Of a stretch of 64,000 nt of DNA, positions 50,611-60,293 are shown in pieces; the first letter of the stretch is position 1, and every line of letters starts with the position of its first letter. Where the stretch lies: positions 372,001-436,000 of the forward strand of contig NZ_CP043661.1 of the NCBI RefSeq assembly GCF_014217565.1. The letters run 5' to 3'. The notes beneath the pieces were generated by a model that was not told where the DNA came from, did no database searches, and saw only the letters and a program-made list of their open reading frames with translations. This DNA comes from Kribbella qitaiheensis (lineage in GTDB: Bacteria; Actinomycetota; Actinomycetes; Propionibacteriales; Kribbellaceae). Made by a program: the position numbers and the translations under genes.

Positions 50611-50800
50611 GAAACCACGCCCTCTACCTCGCCCGACTGAAGAAGTTCTCCCTTCAACTTGTAGTCGGGGCGATCCCGCGGCCGTACCCCGGGGTGGCCG
50701 TCAGCGTCGGGCCTTGAGTCCAGGGCGATGTCGATGAGCTGGTTCTCCTGGCCACCGATCAGGTTGCGGCGCCCGCTTCGGTAAGGAGCTGAGCGCCCGG
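50610..50800 (-). pseudogene. Possible 4-hydroxy-2-oxovalerate aldolase C-terminal remnant
   Basis: A frame without a start encodes GRRNLIGGQENQLIDIALDS and then RPDYKLKGELLQ before its stop. The GGQE-IDIAL pattern resembles the C-terminus of DmpG/MhpE-type aldolases of aromatic-acid breakdown. The match is short, so this is tentative. It lies between the GroEL gene and the transporter. Confidence 0.35.
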
Positions 50801-50839
50801 ATGCGACCAGCTCGCGGAGCGAACAGCGCCGGAGGTGTC

Positions 50840-52588
<1,749 letters not shown>

Positions 52589-53614
52589 CTAAGGAACGAG
52601 GATCGCGCGCCCTCGGACCCGGCCGGCGTCGAGATCGGCGATCGCCTCGGCGGCGGCGTCCAGTGGGTAGGTCCTGGTGTGCAGGGTGACCTTGCCCGCC
52701 TGCGCGAGTGCCATCAGCTCGGCCAGTTCGTTGTACGTGCCGACGATGTTGCCGATGATGTTCCGCTCGGTCGAGATGATGTCCAGGGTCGGGATCCGCA
52801 GCTGGCCGCCGTACCCGATCACGAAGTACGAGCCGCCCGGTGCGGTCATCGTGAAGCCGTCCGCCTCGGCGCCCTGCTCGGCGACGAAGTCCAGTACGAC
52901 GGTCGCGCCGGCGCCCCCGGTCAGATCCTGGACCGCGCCGATCTGGTTGCCATCAGCAACGACAGTGTGATCGGCGCCGAGCTGCTCGGCGAGTTTCAGC
53001 GCCTCGGGGTTGCGGTCGACCACGATGATTGTGGTGGCGGTCAGCGCGGCCAGGCACTGGATGCCGATGTGGCCGAGCCCGCCGGCCCCGATCAGTACGC
53101 AGGTTGTCCCTGGGTACACCAGCGGGATCGCCTTACGGACCGCGTGGTACGCCGTGATGCCGGCGTCGGCGAGGGCCGCGACATCCTTCGGCTGCGTGGC
53201 CGGATCGAGTTTGACGCAGGCCCGCGCGGAGGTGAGCAGGTACTCGGCCATCCCGCCGTCGCTGTCCAGGCCGGGGAAGGTGCTGAACGCACAGTGCATG
53301 TCGTCGCCGGCCCGGCAGGCGTGGCAGAGCCCGCAAGTGGGGGTCGGGTGCAGGATGACCGTGTCGCCGACCTCGACGTTGGTGACGGCGGAGCCGATCT
53401 CGTGCACCCAGCCGGCGTTCTCGTGGCCGATCGTGTAGGGCAGCGCGGGGTCCATCGCGCCCGCCCACTGTCCCTCGATGATGTGCAGGTCGGTACGGCA
53501 CACGCCGGCGCCGCCGATCTTGACGACGACGTCCAGAGGCCCTTTGACGCTGGGCTCCGGGACCTCCTCGACCACTGGTTGCTGGTGGTATCCGTGCAGT
53601 CGAACGGCTTTCAT
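52589..53614 (-). CDS. Zinc-dependent alcohol dehydrogenase
   Basis: A 341-residue medium-chain dehydrogenase. The catalytic zinc site is in GAGVCRTDLHIIEGQWAGAM and GHENAGWVHEIG. The structural zinc cysteines lie at CGLCHACRAGDDMHC, and the NAD site at VLIGAGGLGHIGIQCLAALT. In the propane operon it oxidises 2-propanol to acetone or downstream alcohols. The start overlaps the previous stop (ATGA). Confidence 0.95.
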   Translation of the reverse strand: MKAVRLHGYHQQPVVEEVPEPSVKGPLDVVVKIGGAGVCRTDLHIIEGQWAGAMDPALPYTIGHENAGWVHEIGSAVTNVEVGDTVILHPTPTCGLCHACRAGDDMHCAFSTFPGLDSDGGMAEYLLTSARACVKLDPATQPKDVAALADAGITAYHAVRKAIPLVYPGTTCVLIGAGGLGHIGIQCLAALTATTIIVVDRNPEALKLAEQLGADHTVVADGNQIGAVQDLTGGAGATVVLDFVAEQGAEADGFTMTAPGGSYFVIGYGGQLRIPTLDIISTERNIIGNIVGTYNELAELMALAQAGKVTLHTRTYPLDAAAEAIADLDAGRVRGRAILVP

Positions 53615-54327
53615 CCCTCGTCCTCCTCCTCACCCGCACCGGTGGTCGGGTAGCGGTGTCGCAGCATTCCCCGGCAGATGCCGGTGTTGGCCTCGATGCC
53701 GACCCTGGAGACGCGGGCCCTGCCCAGGTGCATCGACACCGCGGTACCGGTGATGGGGGCACCGGTACCGGGGTCGACGAGCAGGGGCGCGGCGGGATCG
53801 GTGCGGAGACCGAGCTCAGCACGCCGTCGGCACAGTCTGTCCAGCTGTGCCGACGGCGGCGTATCCGCGAGCGTCATCGTCGTCAATGCCGCCGGATCCA
53901 GACCGGCCGCCAGGAGCGGCCGGCAGACCTGATCGGTGCCCGCGAGCACCGCCTTGGTCAGGAAGGTCCGCCGCAGCTCGTCGAGCTCGCCGACTGCCTC
54001 GCCGGCGAACGACACGGCGAACCCCGCGCGTGCCGCTACGCCGGCGTTGATCTCCGCCGACGCGAAATGGCCCTCCAGCGCCACGTCGGCGCTGCGCACC
54101 TCCGGCAGTGCCGACACCACGTCGTACGCGTCGGCGACCATCAGGAAGGCGAAGTTGGGTGCACAGAAGTACGTCGGCAGCCGGAGCCGCACCCGGGCGT
54201 CTCCGGCTGCCGACACGATGCACTCCGACACGAAGCCGAGCGTGGTGATCGGCTCGTCGAGCTCCGGGTCCCGGACGGCGTCGAGCGCTGCCAGGACCCG
54301 GGACCGCTCCGTCACCGCCGCTGTCAT
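53611..54327 (-). CDS. DUF59 (MIP18-like) iron-sulfur assembly protein
   Basis: A 238-residue protein. The N-terminal DUF59 domain (LAALDAVRDPELDEPITTLG, VRLRLPTYFCAPNFAFLMVA) resembles proteins that help load iron-sulfur or diiron sites. The second half (LRRTFLTKAVLAGTDQVCRP) is specific to monooxygenase operons. It may help metal loading of the hydroxylase. It overlaps both neighbours (TAATG, ATGA). Confidence 0.88.
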   Translation of the reverse strand: MTAAVTERSRVLAALDAVRDPELDEPITTLGFVSECIVSAAGDARVRLRLPTYFCAPNFAFLMVADAYDVVSALPEVRSADVALEGHFASAEINAGVAARAGFAVSFAGEAVGELDELRRTFLTKAVLAGTDQVCRPLLAAGLDPAALTTMTLADTPPSAQLDRLCRRRAELGLRTDPAAPLLVDPGTGAPITGTAVSMHLGRARVSRVGIEANTGICRGMLRHRYPTTGAGEEEDEG

Positions 54328-55370
54328 TACTGGGTGACCAGCTTCGCGTCGTCCTGGGCGGCCGGCTCGGCGCCGGCCGGCTGGAACTCGCCCGGCACCT
54401 TGATGTCGTACAGCTTGGCCGCGTTCAGCCCGAGGATCTTCTTCTTGCCCTCGACCCCGAGCCGCGGGTAGTCGGAGTACTCGTCGCCCGCGGGGAAGTC
54501 CCAGTCGACGAAGCCCTCGATCTGCCACTTCGGCTCCCAGATGCCGTAGTCGCTGCCGAACGTCATCTTGTCCTCGCCCACCCAGAACAGCAGTTCGCCC
54601 ATCACCTTGGCGAAGAACCGCGGCCGGGCGTGCATCAGAGCGCCGATCACCACCGACAGGCCGGCGTACACGTTCGGCTCCTGGGTGGCCATGAAGCAGA
54701 AGTCCTCGATCCGGGGCAGCCCGACGTGCTCGACGATGAAGTTCAGGTCGGGGAAGTCGGTCGCCGCGTGGTCGATGTCCGACACGTCGAACGCGTCCTT
54801 GTCCAGCGGCCAGATCGTGGGGCCCTTGTGGACATGGATGTTCTTGATGCCGAGCTCCTGGCTGGCCTCGAGGAAGCGGTACGCCTCGGGGTCCTTGAGC
54901 GTCCAGCCGCGGGAGCCCTCCCGCCACTCCGCCGTGTACAGCTTCACGCCGCGCGATCCGTACCGTTCGACGTTCGCCTTCAGCGTCGCCAGGCCGGCAT
55001 CGCCTTCCCGCGGGTCCCAGCGGGTGTTGTAGATGAACTGGCCCGGGTGGCGCTCGCCCATCTCCGCATTGCGCTCGGTGGTGTTGAATCCCTCCTTGTA
55101 CCACTCGGTCAGATAGGTGGGCTGGAAGACCGCGATGTCCACGTGACCCTCGTCGAAGACGTCCTTCATCAGGTCGTCCTCGGAGTACTTCTGGAACTTC
55201 TCGATCGACCAGTGGGTGTCGGCGGGTCCGAGGCTCTGGTACGCGTGGAAGCACTCGATCCAGCCCTTCGCGTACTGCTCGGCCCCCGGCACCCAGTTGT
55301 CCGGTGCGGCGTTCCAGTAGTGCATGTGGCTGTCGACCACGAAGTACTTCTCGCCGTTCTTCTCGTACAC
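54327..55370 (-). CDS. Amidohydrolase-family protein
   Basis: A 347-residue metal-dependent hydrolase of the amidohydrolase 2 type. The metal site starts at VDSHMHYWNAAPDNW, with later VHKGPTIWPLD, LNFIVEHVGLPRIEDF and GSDYGIWEPKWQIEGF. It is always present in mimABCD/prmABCD operons, where its function is not settled; a role in maturation or in substrate processing has been proposed. Confidence 0.93.
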   Translation of the reverse strand: MYEKNGEKYFVVDSHMHYWNAAPDNWVPGAEQYAKGWIECFHAYQSLGPADTHWSIEKFQKYSEDDLMKDVFDEGHVDIAVFQPTYLTEWYKEGFNTTERNAEMGERHPGQFIYNTRWDPREGDAGLATLKANVERYGSRGVKLYTAEWREGSRGWTLKDPEAYRFLEASQELGIKNIHVHKGPTIWPLDKDAFDVSDIDHAATDFPDLNFIVEHVGLPRIEDFCFMATQEPNVYAGLSVVIGALMHARPRFFAKVMGELLFWVGEDKMTFGSDYGIWEPKWQIEGFVDWDFPAGDEYSDYPRLGVEGKKKILGLNAAKLYDIKVPGEFQPAGAEPAAQDDAKLVTQ

Positions 55371-55389
55371 GGCTGGCCTCCTGACGGAC

Positions 55390-55761
55390 TCAGTGCGCGG
55401 TGAGGTCGAAACCGATGAACTCGGCGGCGTCCTCGGGATTGGCGAACATGATCGTGCGGTCGTCCTCGTGGATCATCCGGCCGTAGTGGGTGGACATGTT
55501 CTCCTCGAACTCGGCGGCGTCGAAGAAGCCGGGCTCCTCGCCGAGCGCCTCGGAGATCTCGGCGTAGTCGACGACCATGGTGCCGACCGCGTCGACCCGG
55601 ATCATCGACGGCAACGGCGTCACGGTGACGTTGTCCTTGGTCCGCATCACGTCGGCGACGACCATCCCGACCTGGTTGTTCATCAGGGTGAAGCCGCACT
55701 TGTTGGAGGCGGTGTTGTCGGACTTGAACGGGCTGTCGACGACCGCCTTCAGCGTGGTCAC
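55390..55761 (-). CDS. prmD: Monooxygenase coupling/effector protein (MmoB/DmpM family)
   Basis: A 123-residue regulatory protein without cofactor. Characteristic stretches are KCGFTLMNNQVGMVVADVMR, IRVDAVGTMVVDYAEISEAL and THYGRMIHEDDRTIMFANPE. It binds the hydroxylase and tunes O2 activation and product formation. The GTG start (GGAG upstream) overlaps the small-subunit stop (GTGA). Confidence 0.95.
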   Translation of the reverse strand: MTTLKAVVDSPFKSDNTASNKCGFTLMNNQVGMVVADVMRTKDNVTVTPLPSMIRVDAVGTMVVDYAEISEALGEEPGFFDAAEFEENMSTHYGRMIHEDDRTIMFANPEDAAEFIGFDLTAH

Positions 55762-56927
55762 TGGGTCAACTCCTTCGGCTCTTCCAGACCCAGCCCGGTG
55801 ACCAGGCCGCTGAAGCGGCTCTTCACCCGGTCGAGACCGTCTTCGAATCGTGGTGGCTTGCTGTCCGGCTGCGACCACAGCGGTTGCAGGGTCCTGGCCG
55901 CGGAGATCGCCCGGCCGGCCCACAGCGACGTCCAGTCCTGCAGCTGCGCCTTGTTGTGGTCGGCGAACTCGCGGTCGTTGGTGAGCAGTTCGAACATCGC
56001 CTTGGTGTAGCGCAGATCGCGCTCGGCGAAGTCGTACTCCTCGGAGCCGACCACGGTCGGTGTGACGAAGTCGCCGTTACCGGGAGCGGCCTGCTGGACC
56101 AGGTGGCTGCGGAACAGCTCACCGACGAGTGGCTCGAAGACGATGTTCGCGGCGAAGATCGCCTCGCACCAGTCGTCGATCGCGGTCAGCTGCTCGGCCA
56201 CCTCGCGGACGCCCTGCCAGGCCGGGTCGGACTTCCACGTCTCCAGGTGGGCGGCGCCGTCGAACCCTTCGATCTCCTCGCTCAGCGTCAGGTTGTAGAG
56301 CGCGAGGTCCTGGGCGGCACGGATCCGGTGCATGCTGTTAACGGAGATCGCGTTGTTGTGCATGTTGGTGGGAGCACGCCGGTTGGCGTTCGCGAACAGG
56401 TACAGGCCGAGGCCGTGGTCGACGTGCATCCAGGCGCCGACGTGCTGCTCGACGAACCGGATCCAGTTCCGGTTCCACTGCTCGAACGCCTTCGACTGCC
56501 GGGCCGCGTCGATGTTCTGGTTGAGCTGCCGGACGACGTTGGAGTTGTACCGGTACAGCGTCATCTCCCACTCTTCGTTCGGATCCCGGAACTCGTGCCA
56601 GCCGGTGGCCGGCCAGTCGTAGCCCTTACCGCCCGAGCCGGGGAACCGGGCCGGTTCCGGCCGGTCGGAACCCCAGGCCTTCAAGGCGGTCCAGTCCAGC
56701 GGGTAGCCGCCGCGGCCGTCGGAGAACCCGTACAGCCAGCCCTGACTGAGGTAGTGCCTGGGGTCCGGCTGGACCTCGACCGTCACGTCCTCGTAGTGGG
56801 TCTGCTTGCGCTTCTGCGGCTCGTAGTAGTTGTACCGGCGGGCCGTCGAGTCGGGGAATACCTTGGCCCCGGCCTCCGCGTCGGTGAACACAGGCTTCGG
56901 AACGCTGCGTTCGGGTGTGATCGTCAT
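55758..56927 (-). CDS. prmC: Soluble diiron monooxygenase, small hydroxylase subunit
   Basis: A 389-residue beta subunit of the bacterial multicomponent monooxygenase family. Typical segments are RRYNYYEPQKRKQTHYEDVT, LYRYNSNVVRQLNQNIDAAR, HVGAWMHVDHGLGLYLFANA and EEYDFAERDLRYTKAMFELL. It has no diiron ligands of its own and forms the hydroxylase with the large subunit. The start overlaps the 3' end of the reductase frame. Confidence 0.96.
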   Translation of the reverse strand: MTITPERSVPKPVFTDAEAGAKVFPDSTARRYNYYEPQKRKQTHYEDVTVEVQPDPRHYLSQGWLYGFSDGRGGYPLDWTALKAWGSDRPEPARFPGSGGKGYDWPATGWHEFRDPNEEWEMTLYRYNSNVVRQLNQNIDAARQSKAFEQWNRNWIRFVEQHVGAWMHVDHGLGLYLFANANRRAPTNMHNNAISVNSMHRIRAAQDLALYNLTLSEEIEGFDGAAHLETWKSDPAWQGVREVAEQLTAIDDWCEAIFAANIVFEPLVGELFRSHLVQQAAPGNGDFVTPTVVGSEEYDFAERDLRYTKAMFELLTNDREFADHNKAQLQDWTSLWAGRAISAARTLQPLWSQPDSKPPRFEDGLDRVKSRFSGLVTGLGLEEPKELTQ

Positions 56928-58038
56928 CAGGTACCTGCCTCATCCTTGCGTCGCGTTGCCCGGCAGGGGCCGGACCGGCCCCGGTGGACAGCGGCGTGCC
57001 GGCGTCACCGGTAGTGGTGAACTTGTCGTAGAAGATGCGCTTCTGGGCGACACCCAGCTGCTCGAGCAGTGGCAACGCCGCCTCGACCATCGGCGGCGGC
57101 CCACACACATAGGCGTCGGCGCCGGCCAGCCCGGACTCGTGCCGCGCGACCACATCGGTGATCAGGCCTGTTTCGCCCTCCCACCCGTCGCCCGGTTCGG
57201 GCTCGGACAGTGCCGGCACATAGCTGAACCTCGGCAACCGGTCCGCCAGCTCGCGCAGTTCGGTGTCGAAGCAGAGGTCGCGACGACGCCGCGCCCCGTA
57301 GTAGTAAACAGCCGGCCGGTCGATGCCGCGTTCCGCCATCGAACGCAACAGGGACAGGATCGGTGCCATCCCGGCACCGCCGCCCAGGAAGACGAGCCGG
57401 GCGTCCGGGGCGTCCCGGAGGGTGAACACCCCGAACGGCCCGGTCAGCGTCACGTCGTCCCCGACCGCCAGCTGCTGGTCCAGGTACTGCGAGAACAACC
57501 CGCCCGGGTACACCCTGATGACGAACTCGAGCCGGCCACCGTCCTTGGTGGTCGTGTTCGCCATCGAGAACGAGCGGGTCAGGTCGGTCCCCGGGACATG
57601 GAAGTCGACGTACTGGCCCGGGAAGAACTTCAGTTGGGTGGGTTCCTTGAGCCGGAGTACGAGGTGCCGCATGTCGTGCGTCACCGGCTCGTTCGACGAC
57701 ACCTCCGCGGTGGCCTCCTGGATCGGCAGACCGGAGCGGATCATGTCGGCGTCGTAGTTCAGCAGCTCGATCGTCAGGTCCTCGTACGGATGCGCCCGGC
57801 AGAGCAGCGTGTAGCCCTCTTCGAGCTCGTAGTCGGGCAGGGCGAACGTGGAGTACCGATCCAGCTCGATGTCCTCACCGTCGAGGACGAACGACTTGCA
57901 GGCCGAGCATTGCCCCTCCTTGCAGCCGTGCATCAGCATGATGCCCTGCTCCGCGGCCGCGCGCAGTACGGTCTGGTCCTCGTCGACCTCGATCTCGATG
58001 CCGACCGGTTCGAACCGCACGACATGCTTGTCGCCCAT
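56626..58038 (-). CDS. prmB: Monooxygenase reductase (2Fe-2S/FAD)
   Basis: The conserved enzyme covers about the first 345 residues. It has a plant-type ferredoxin domain (Cys39, Cys44, Cys47 in GCKEGQCSACKSFV and Cys80), an FAD domain (RSFSMANTT) and an NAD domain (VFLGGGAGMAPILSLLRSMA, YVCGPPPMVEAALPLL). It feeds NADH electrons to the diiron hydroxylase. The frame then runs on for about 120 residues inside prmC in another frame. This is not natural for the family, so one indel near 56950-57000 probably hid the true stop, expected next to the prmC start. Confidence 0.88.
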   Translation of the reverse strand: MGDKHVVRFEPVGIEIEVDEDQTVLRAAAEQGIMLMHGCKEGQCSACKSFVLDGEDIELDRYSTFALPDYELEEGYTLLCRAHPYEDLTIELLNYDADMIRSGLPIQEATAEVSSNEPVTHDMRHLVLRLKEPTQLKFFPGQYVDFHVPGTDLTRSFSMANTTTKDGGRLEFVIRVYPGGLFSQYLDQQLAVGDDVTLTGPFGVFTLRDAPDARLVFLGGGAGMAPILSLLRSMAERGIDRPAVYYYGARRRRDLCFDTELRELADRLPRFSYVPALSEPEPGDGWEGETGLITDVVARHESGLAGADAYVCGPPPMVEAALPLLEQLGVAQKRIFYDKFTTTGDAGTPLSTGAGPAPAGQRDARMRQVPDDDHTRTQRSEACVHRRGGRGQGIPRLDGPPVQLLRAAEAQADPLRGRDGRGPAGPQALPQSGLAVRVLRRPRRLPAGLDRLEGLGFRPAGTGPVPRLGR

Positions 58039-58126
58039 GGAGGTCCTTCCGGTCGAGTCGGTGCTGGTTGGCCGAGCCGGGGAGTGGGGAGGGACGGCTG
58101 GATGCCGCCCTCCCAACCCGAGGGGC

Positions 58127-59776
58127 TCACTCCTCCTTGGGGGCGCGGCCGGCAGGACCACCTCTGACGTAGCGGGCGGCGAAGGCCTGCCGCTCGTCGG
58201 GGGTCATCTCGTTCAGCAGCACGTTCGGGCTCTGCAACGGCGGGCAGCGGCGCAGGTGGTCCAGCGTCCACATCTTGTCCGGGTTCAGATCCAGGTGCGG
58301 CTGCGCGACCATCGTCTTGCCGTCGTCACGGACGAAGCCCATGTCGGACACGACGTCGGCCCAGTTCCAGCCGTGGTAGAGCGTCTCCCACTCGCGCATC
58401 CCGATCAGCTTGCCCATGTTGGGCGTCTCCCGGCCCTGGTACGTCGGCCGGAAGGCCGTCGCATCGGTCCAGTGGCACGGCTCGCTGCAGTACGTCCGGA
58501 CCTGGCCGTCGACCTCGTCCATCACCATGTCCTCGCGGACCAGGCAGGGGACCATGCAGGTCCAGCAGCGGTGCGGGTACTCGTAGTCGACGTCCTCGAA
58601 CACGATCGGGTGATGCCCGTTCGGGGTCGCGAGCCGGTTGTAGGCCTCCCACCACTTGCCGTACTTGTCGTACCAGCCGGGGTACTTGAACTCGAACCAC
58701 TCGAAGTCCTTGTCGGTCATCGGGTCGATCCGCCAGTAGTTCGCCAGCCAGCCGGTGGCGAAGAACTGCGCCACCTCGTGCACGTAGCCCTTGTTCCAGA
58801 TCTGGTTCCAGGACTCCTCGATCAGGTCGTGCGGGATCTCGAGGCCGTACTTCTCCAGCGGCACCAGGTAGCTGCGGTAGTAGTCGTCGTAGATCCAGCG
58901 GCGCCACATCTCGGCGTAGCTCTCCCGATCCTTGCGCCGGTCCTTGGTGCCGTACTCGATGAAGGTGCCGATCGCCGCGTCGACGACGCGGTGGTTGTTC
59001 CACCAGGCGTACCGCAGGTCGCGGGCCAGCAGTTGGTGGTTGCCTTCGTCGGCCAGCGCCATCAGCAAGGTGGCGTAGCCGTTGCTGATGTGCCGCGACT
59101 CGTCGGACTGGACCGAGTGGAAGACGGTCGGCAGCAGGTAGTCGCCGTTCGCGGCCGCCTCGGCGGGCATCGCGACGAACAACGTGTTGGTGAAGGCGGT
59201 CTCGGCCACGATCGTGAGGTAGACACTGGCCGCGGTGATCGCGTCACCGGTGATGAAGCCTTCCGCGAACTGCCGGCCGATGGTGCCGCAGTAGTCGCTC
59301 TGGAAGTTGCGCAGGCTGGAGTTGAAGCCCGCCGGGTCGATGTAGTTGTTCATGTACAGGCGCTTGAGGTTCTGCTGGATCGTCGAGTGCCTGACCTCGT
59401 CGATCATCTGGATCGCCTGGCCGTTGTGCAGTTCGGGGTTCGGCACGGTGCGGAACAGCAGCGGCATCGCCCGCGCGGCGGAGATCTCCGGCAGCGGGAT
59501 GATGCTCAGGAACAACTTCTGCCACTCCAGCCAGCGCTCCTGCACCTGGCGGAACATGTTGCCGCGGATGGCTCCGTCCGAGGCGCCGTAGACGCGGTGG
59601 TCCTTCTCCTCCTGCATCGGGAAGTACGACCGCAGGACCTGCTTCAGCGGGTCCTTCTTCTGCGCCTTCTGGAACGTGTAGTCGGTCCCGTACTGCGAGA
59701 CCGGCTCGTGGTACGCGGGTTCCCAGGAGAGTTCCTGGATCTTCTGATGGGCCTTCGCCACACTTTGGCGACTCAT
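58127..59776 (-). CDS. prmA: Soluble diiron monooxygenase, large hydroxylase subunit
   Basis: A 549-residue alpha subunit. All six diiron ligands can be assigned: Glu97, Glu127 and His130 ([13 protein letters not shown]), Glu192 ([12 protein letters not shown]), Glu226 and His229 ([11 protein letters not shown]). The order large subunit-reductase-small subunit-coupling protein is that of propane 2-monooxygenase (prmABCD) and mycobacterial MimABCD, which oxidise propane, acetone or phenol. Substrate choice cannot be read from sequence. The start with a GAGG site lies about 100 bases below the palindrome at 59875. Confidence 0.97.
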   Translation of the reverse strand: MSRQSVAKAHQKIQELSWEPAYHEPVSQYGTDYTFQKAQKKDPLKQVLRSYFPMQEEKDHRVYGASDGAIRGNMFRQVQERWLEWQKLFLSIIPLPEISAARAMPLLFRTVPNPELHNGQAIQMIDEVRHSTIQQNLKRLYMNNYIDPAGFNSSLRNFQSDYCGTIGRQFAEGFITGDAITAASVYLTIVAETAFTNTLFVAMPAEAAANGDYLLPTVFHSVQSDESRHISNGYATLLMALADEGNHQLLARDLRYAWWNNHRVVDAAIGTFIEYGTKDRRKDRESYAEMWRRWIYDDYYRSYLVPLEKYGLEIPHDLIEESWNQIWNKGYVHEVAQFFATGWLANYWRIDPMTDKDFEWFEFKYPGWYDKYGKWWEAYNRLATPNGHHPIVFEDVDYEYPHRCWTCMVPCLVREDMVMDEVDGQVRTYCSEPCHWTDATAFRPTYQGRETPNMGKLIGMREWETLYHGWNWADVVSDMGFVRDDGKTMVAQPHLDLNPDKMWTLDHLRRCPPLQSPNVLLNEMTPDERQAFAARYVRGGPAGRAPKEE

Positions 59777-59874
59777 GGCACTCCTCACCTTCGCGGTGGC
59801 CGCCGGCCCTCGAAGGGCCTACGTCTTGCCTATTGCCTTGCGTTTGAAGTACATCGCCGCCGTACCGGCCGGGA

Positions 59875-59891
59875 GGTCTCAAATTGAGACC
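59875..59891. promoter_or_regulatory. MimR-type operator, copy 1
   Basis: GGTCTCAAATTGAGACC is a perfect 6-bp-arm palindrome between the 76-residue gene and prmA. Its 15-base core (GTCTCAAATTGAGAC) matches the site at 60180 at 13 positions. It is probably bound by the regulator encoded at 60294. Confidence 0.8.
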
Positions 59892-59897
59892 CTGTCG

Positions 59898-60128
59898 TCA
59901 GCGGTCGCCGAACACTGCTTGCCTGATCCGGGCGAGCTCGGCCTCGGAGTCGGGCAGCGTCCGCGTATCGCCTGGACTGGAAGGCCGGATGCCGAGCGTC
60001 AGCAGCAGGGCTCCGGCCGCCTCGCCGGGGTCACCCGCCGACCCCAGTACGGGGTGCAGACCGGCATCGGCGAGCTGGTGGAAGACCGCGTTCACGATCG
60101 TCCAGGGGTTGTAGGTCTCGTCGTCCAT
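59898..60128 (-). CDS. Small protein of the monooxygenase control region
   Basis: A 76-residue acidic protein (MDDETYNPWTIVNAVFHQLA, AGLHPVLGSAGDPGEAAGAL, LARIRQAVFGDR). AGGAGG lies about eight bases before its ATG. No family is recognised. It is the first gene downstream of the 60180 operator on the operon strand and precedes prmA, so it is likely co-induced with the monooxygenase. A chaperone or effector role is possible but unproven. Confidence 0.65.
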   Translation of the reverse strand: MDDETYNPWTIVNAVFHQLADAGLHPVLGSAGDPGEAAGALLLTLGIRPSSPGDTRTLPDSEAELARIRQAVFGDR

Positions 60129-60179
60129 GGAGTACCTCCTGCTCTGCTCCCCATCCCACCCCCGCGCGAGCGGCCTGAG

Positions 60180-60196
60180 TGTCTCAATCTGAGACA
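60180..60196. promoter_or_regulatory. MimR-type operator, copy 2
   Basis: TGTCTCAATCTGAGACA has perfect 6-bp arms. It lies in the divergent gap between the 76-residue gene and the regulator gene. With the site at 59875 it gives the consensus GTCTCAAWYTGAGAC. Confidence 0.8.
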
Positions 60197-60293
60197 GCCG
60201 GATCGCCGGGAAGCACTAATCTGGAGAGGGCGATGCCATCGGTGGGGGAGCCGACATCTCCGCCAGGTCCCCAGCCGGTCGCCAGGAGGCTCT

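Noticed and set aside
59777..59897. A sigma-54 promoter for prmA
   Set aside because: I found no GG-N10-GC pair at the right spacing, and the regulator lacks the GAFTGA loop.
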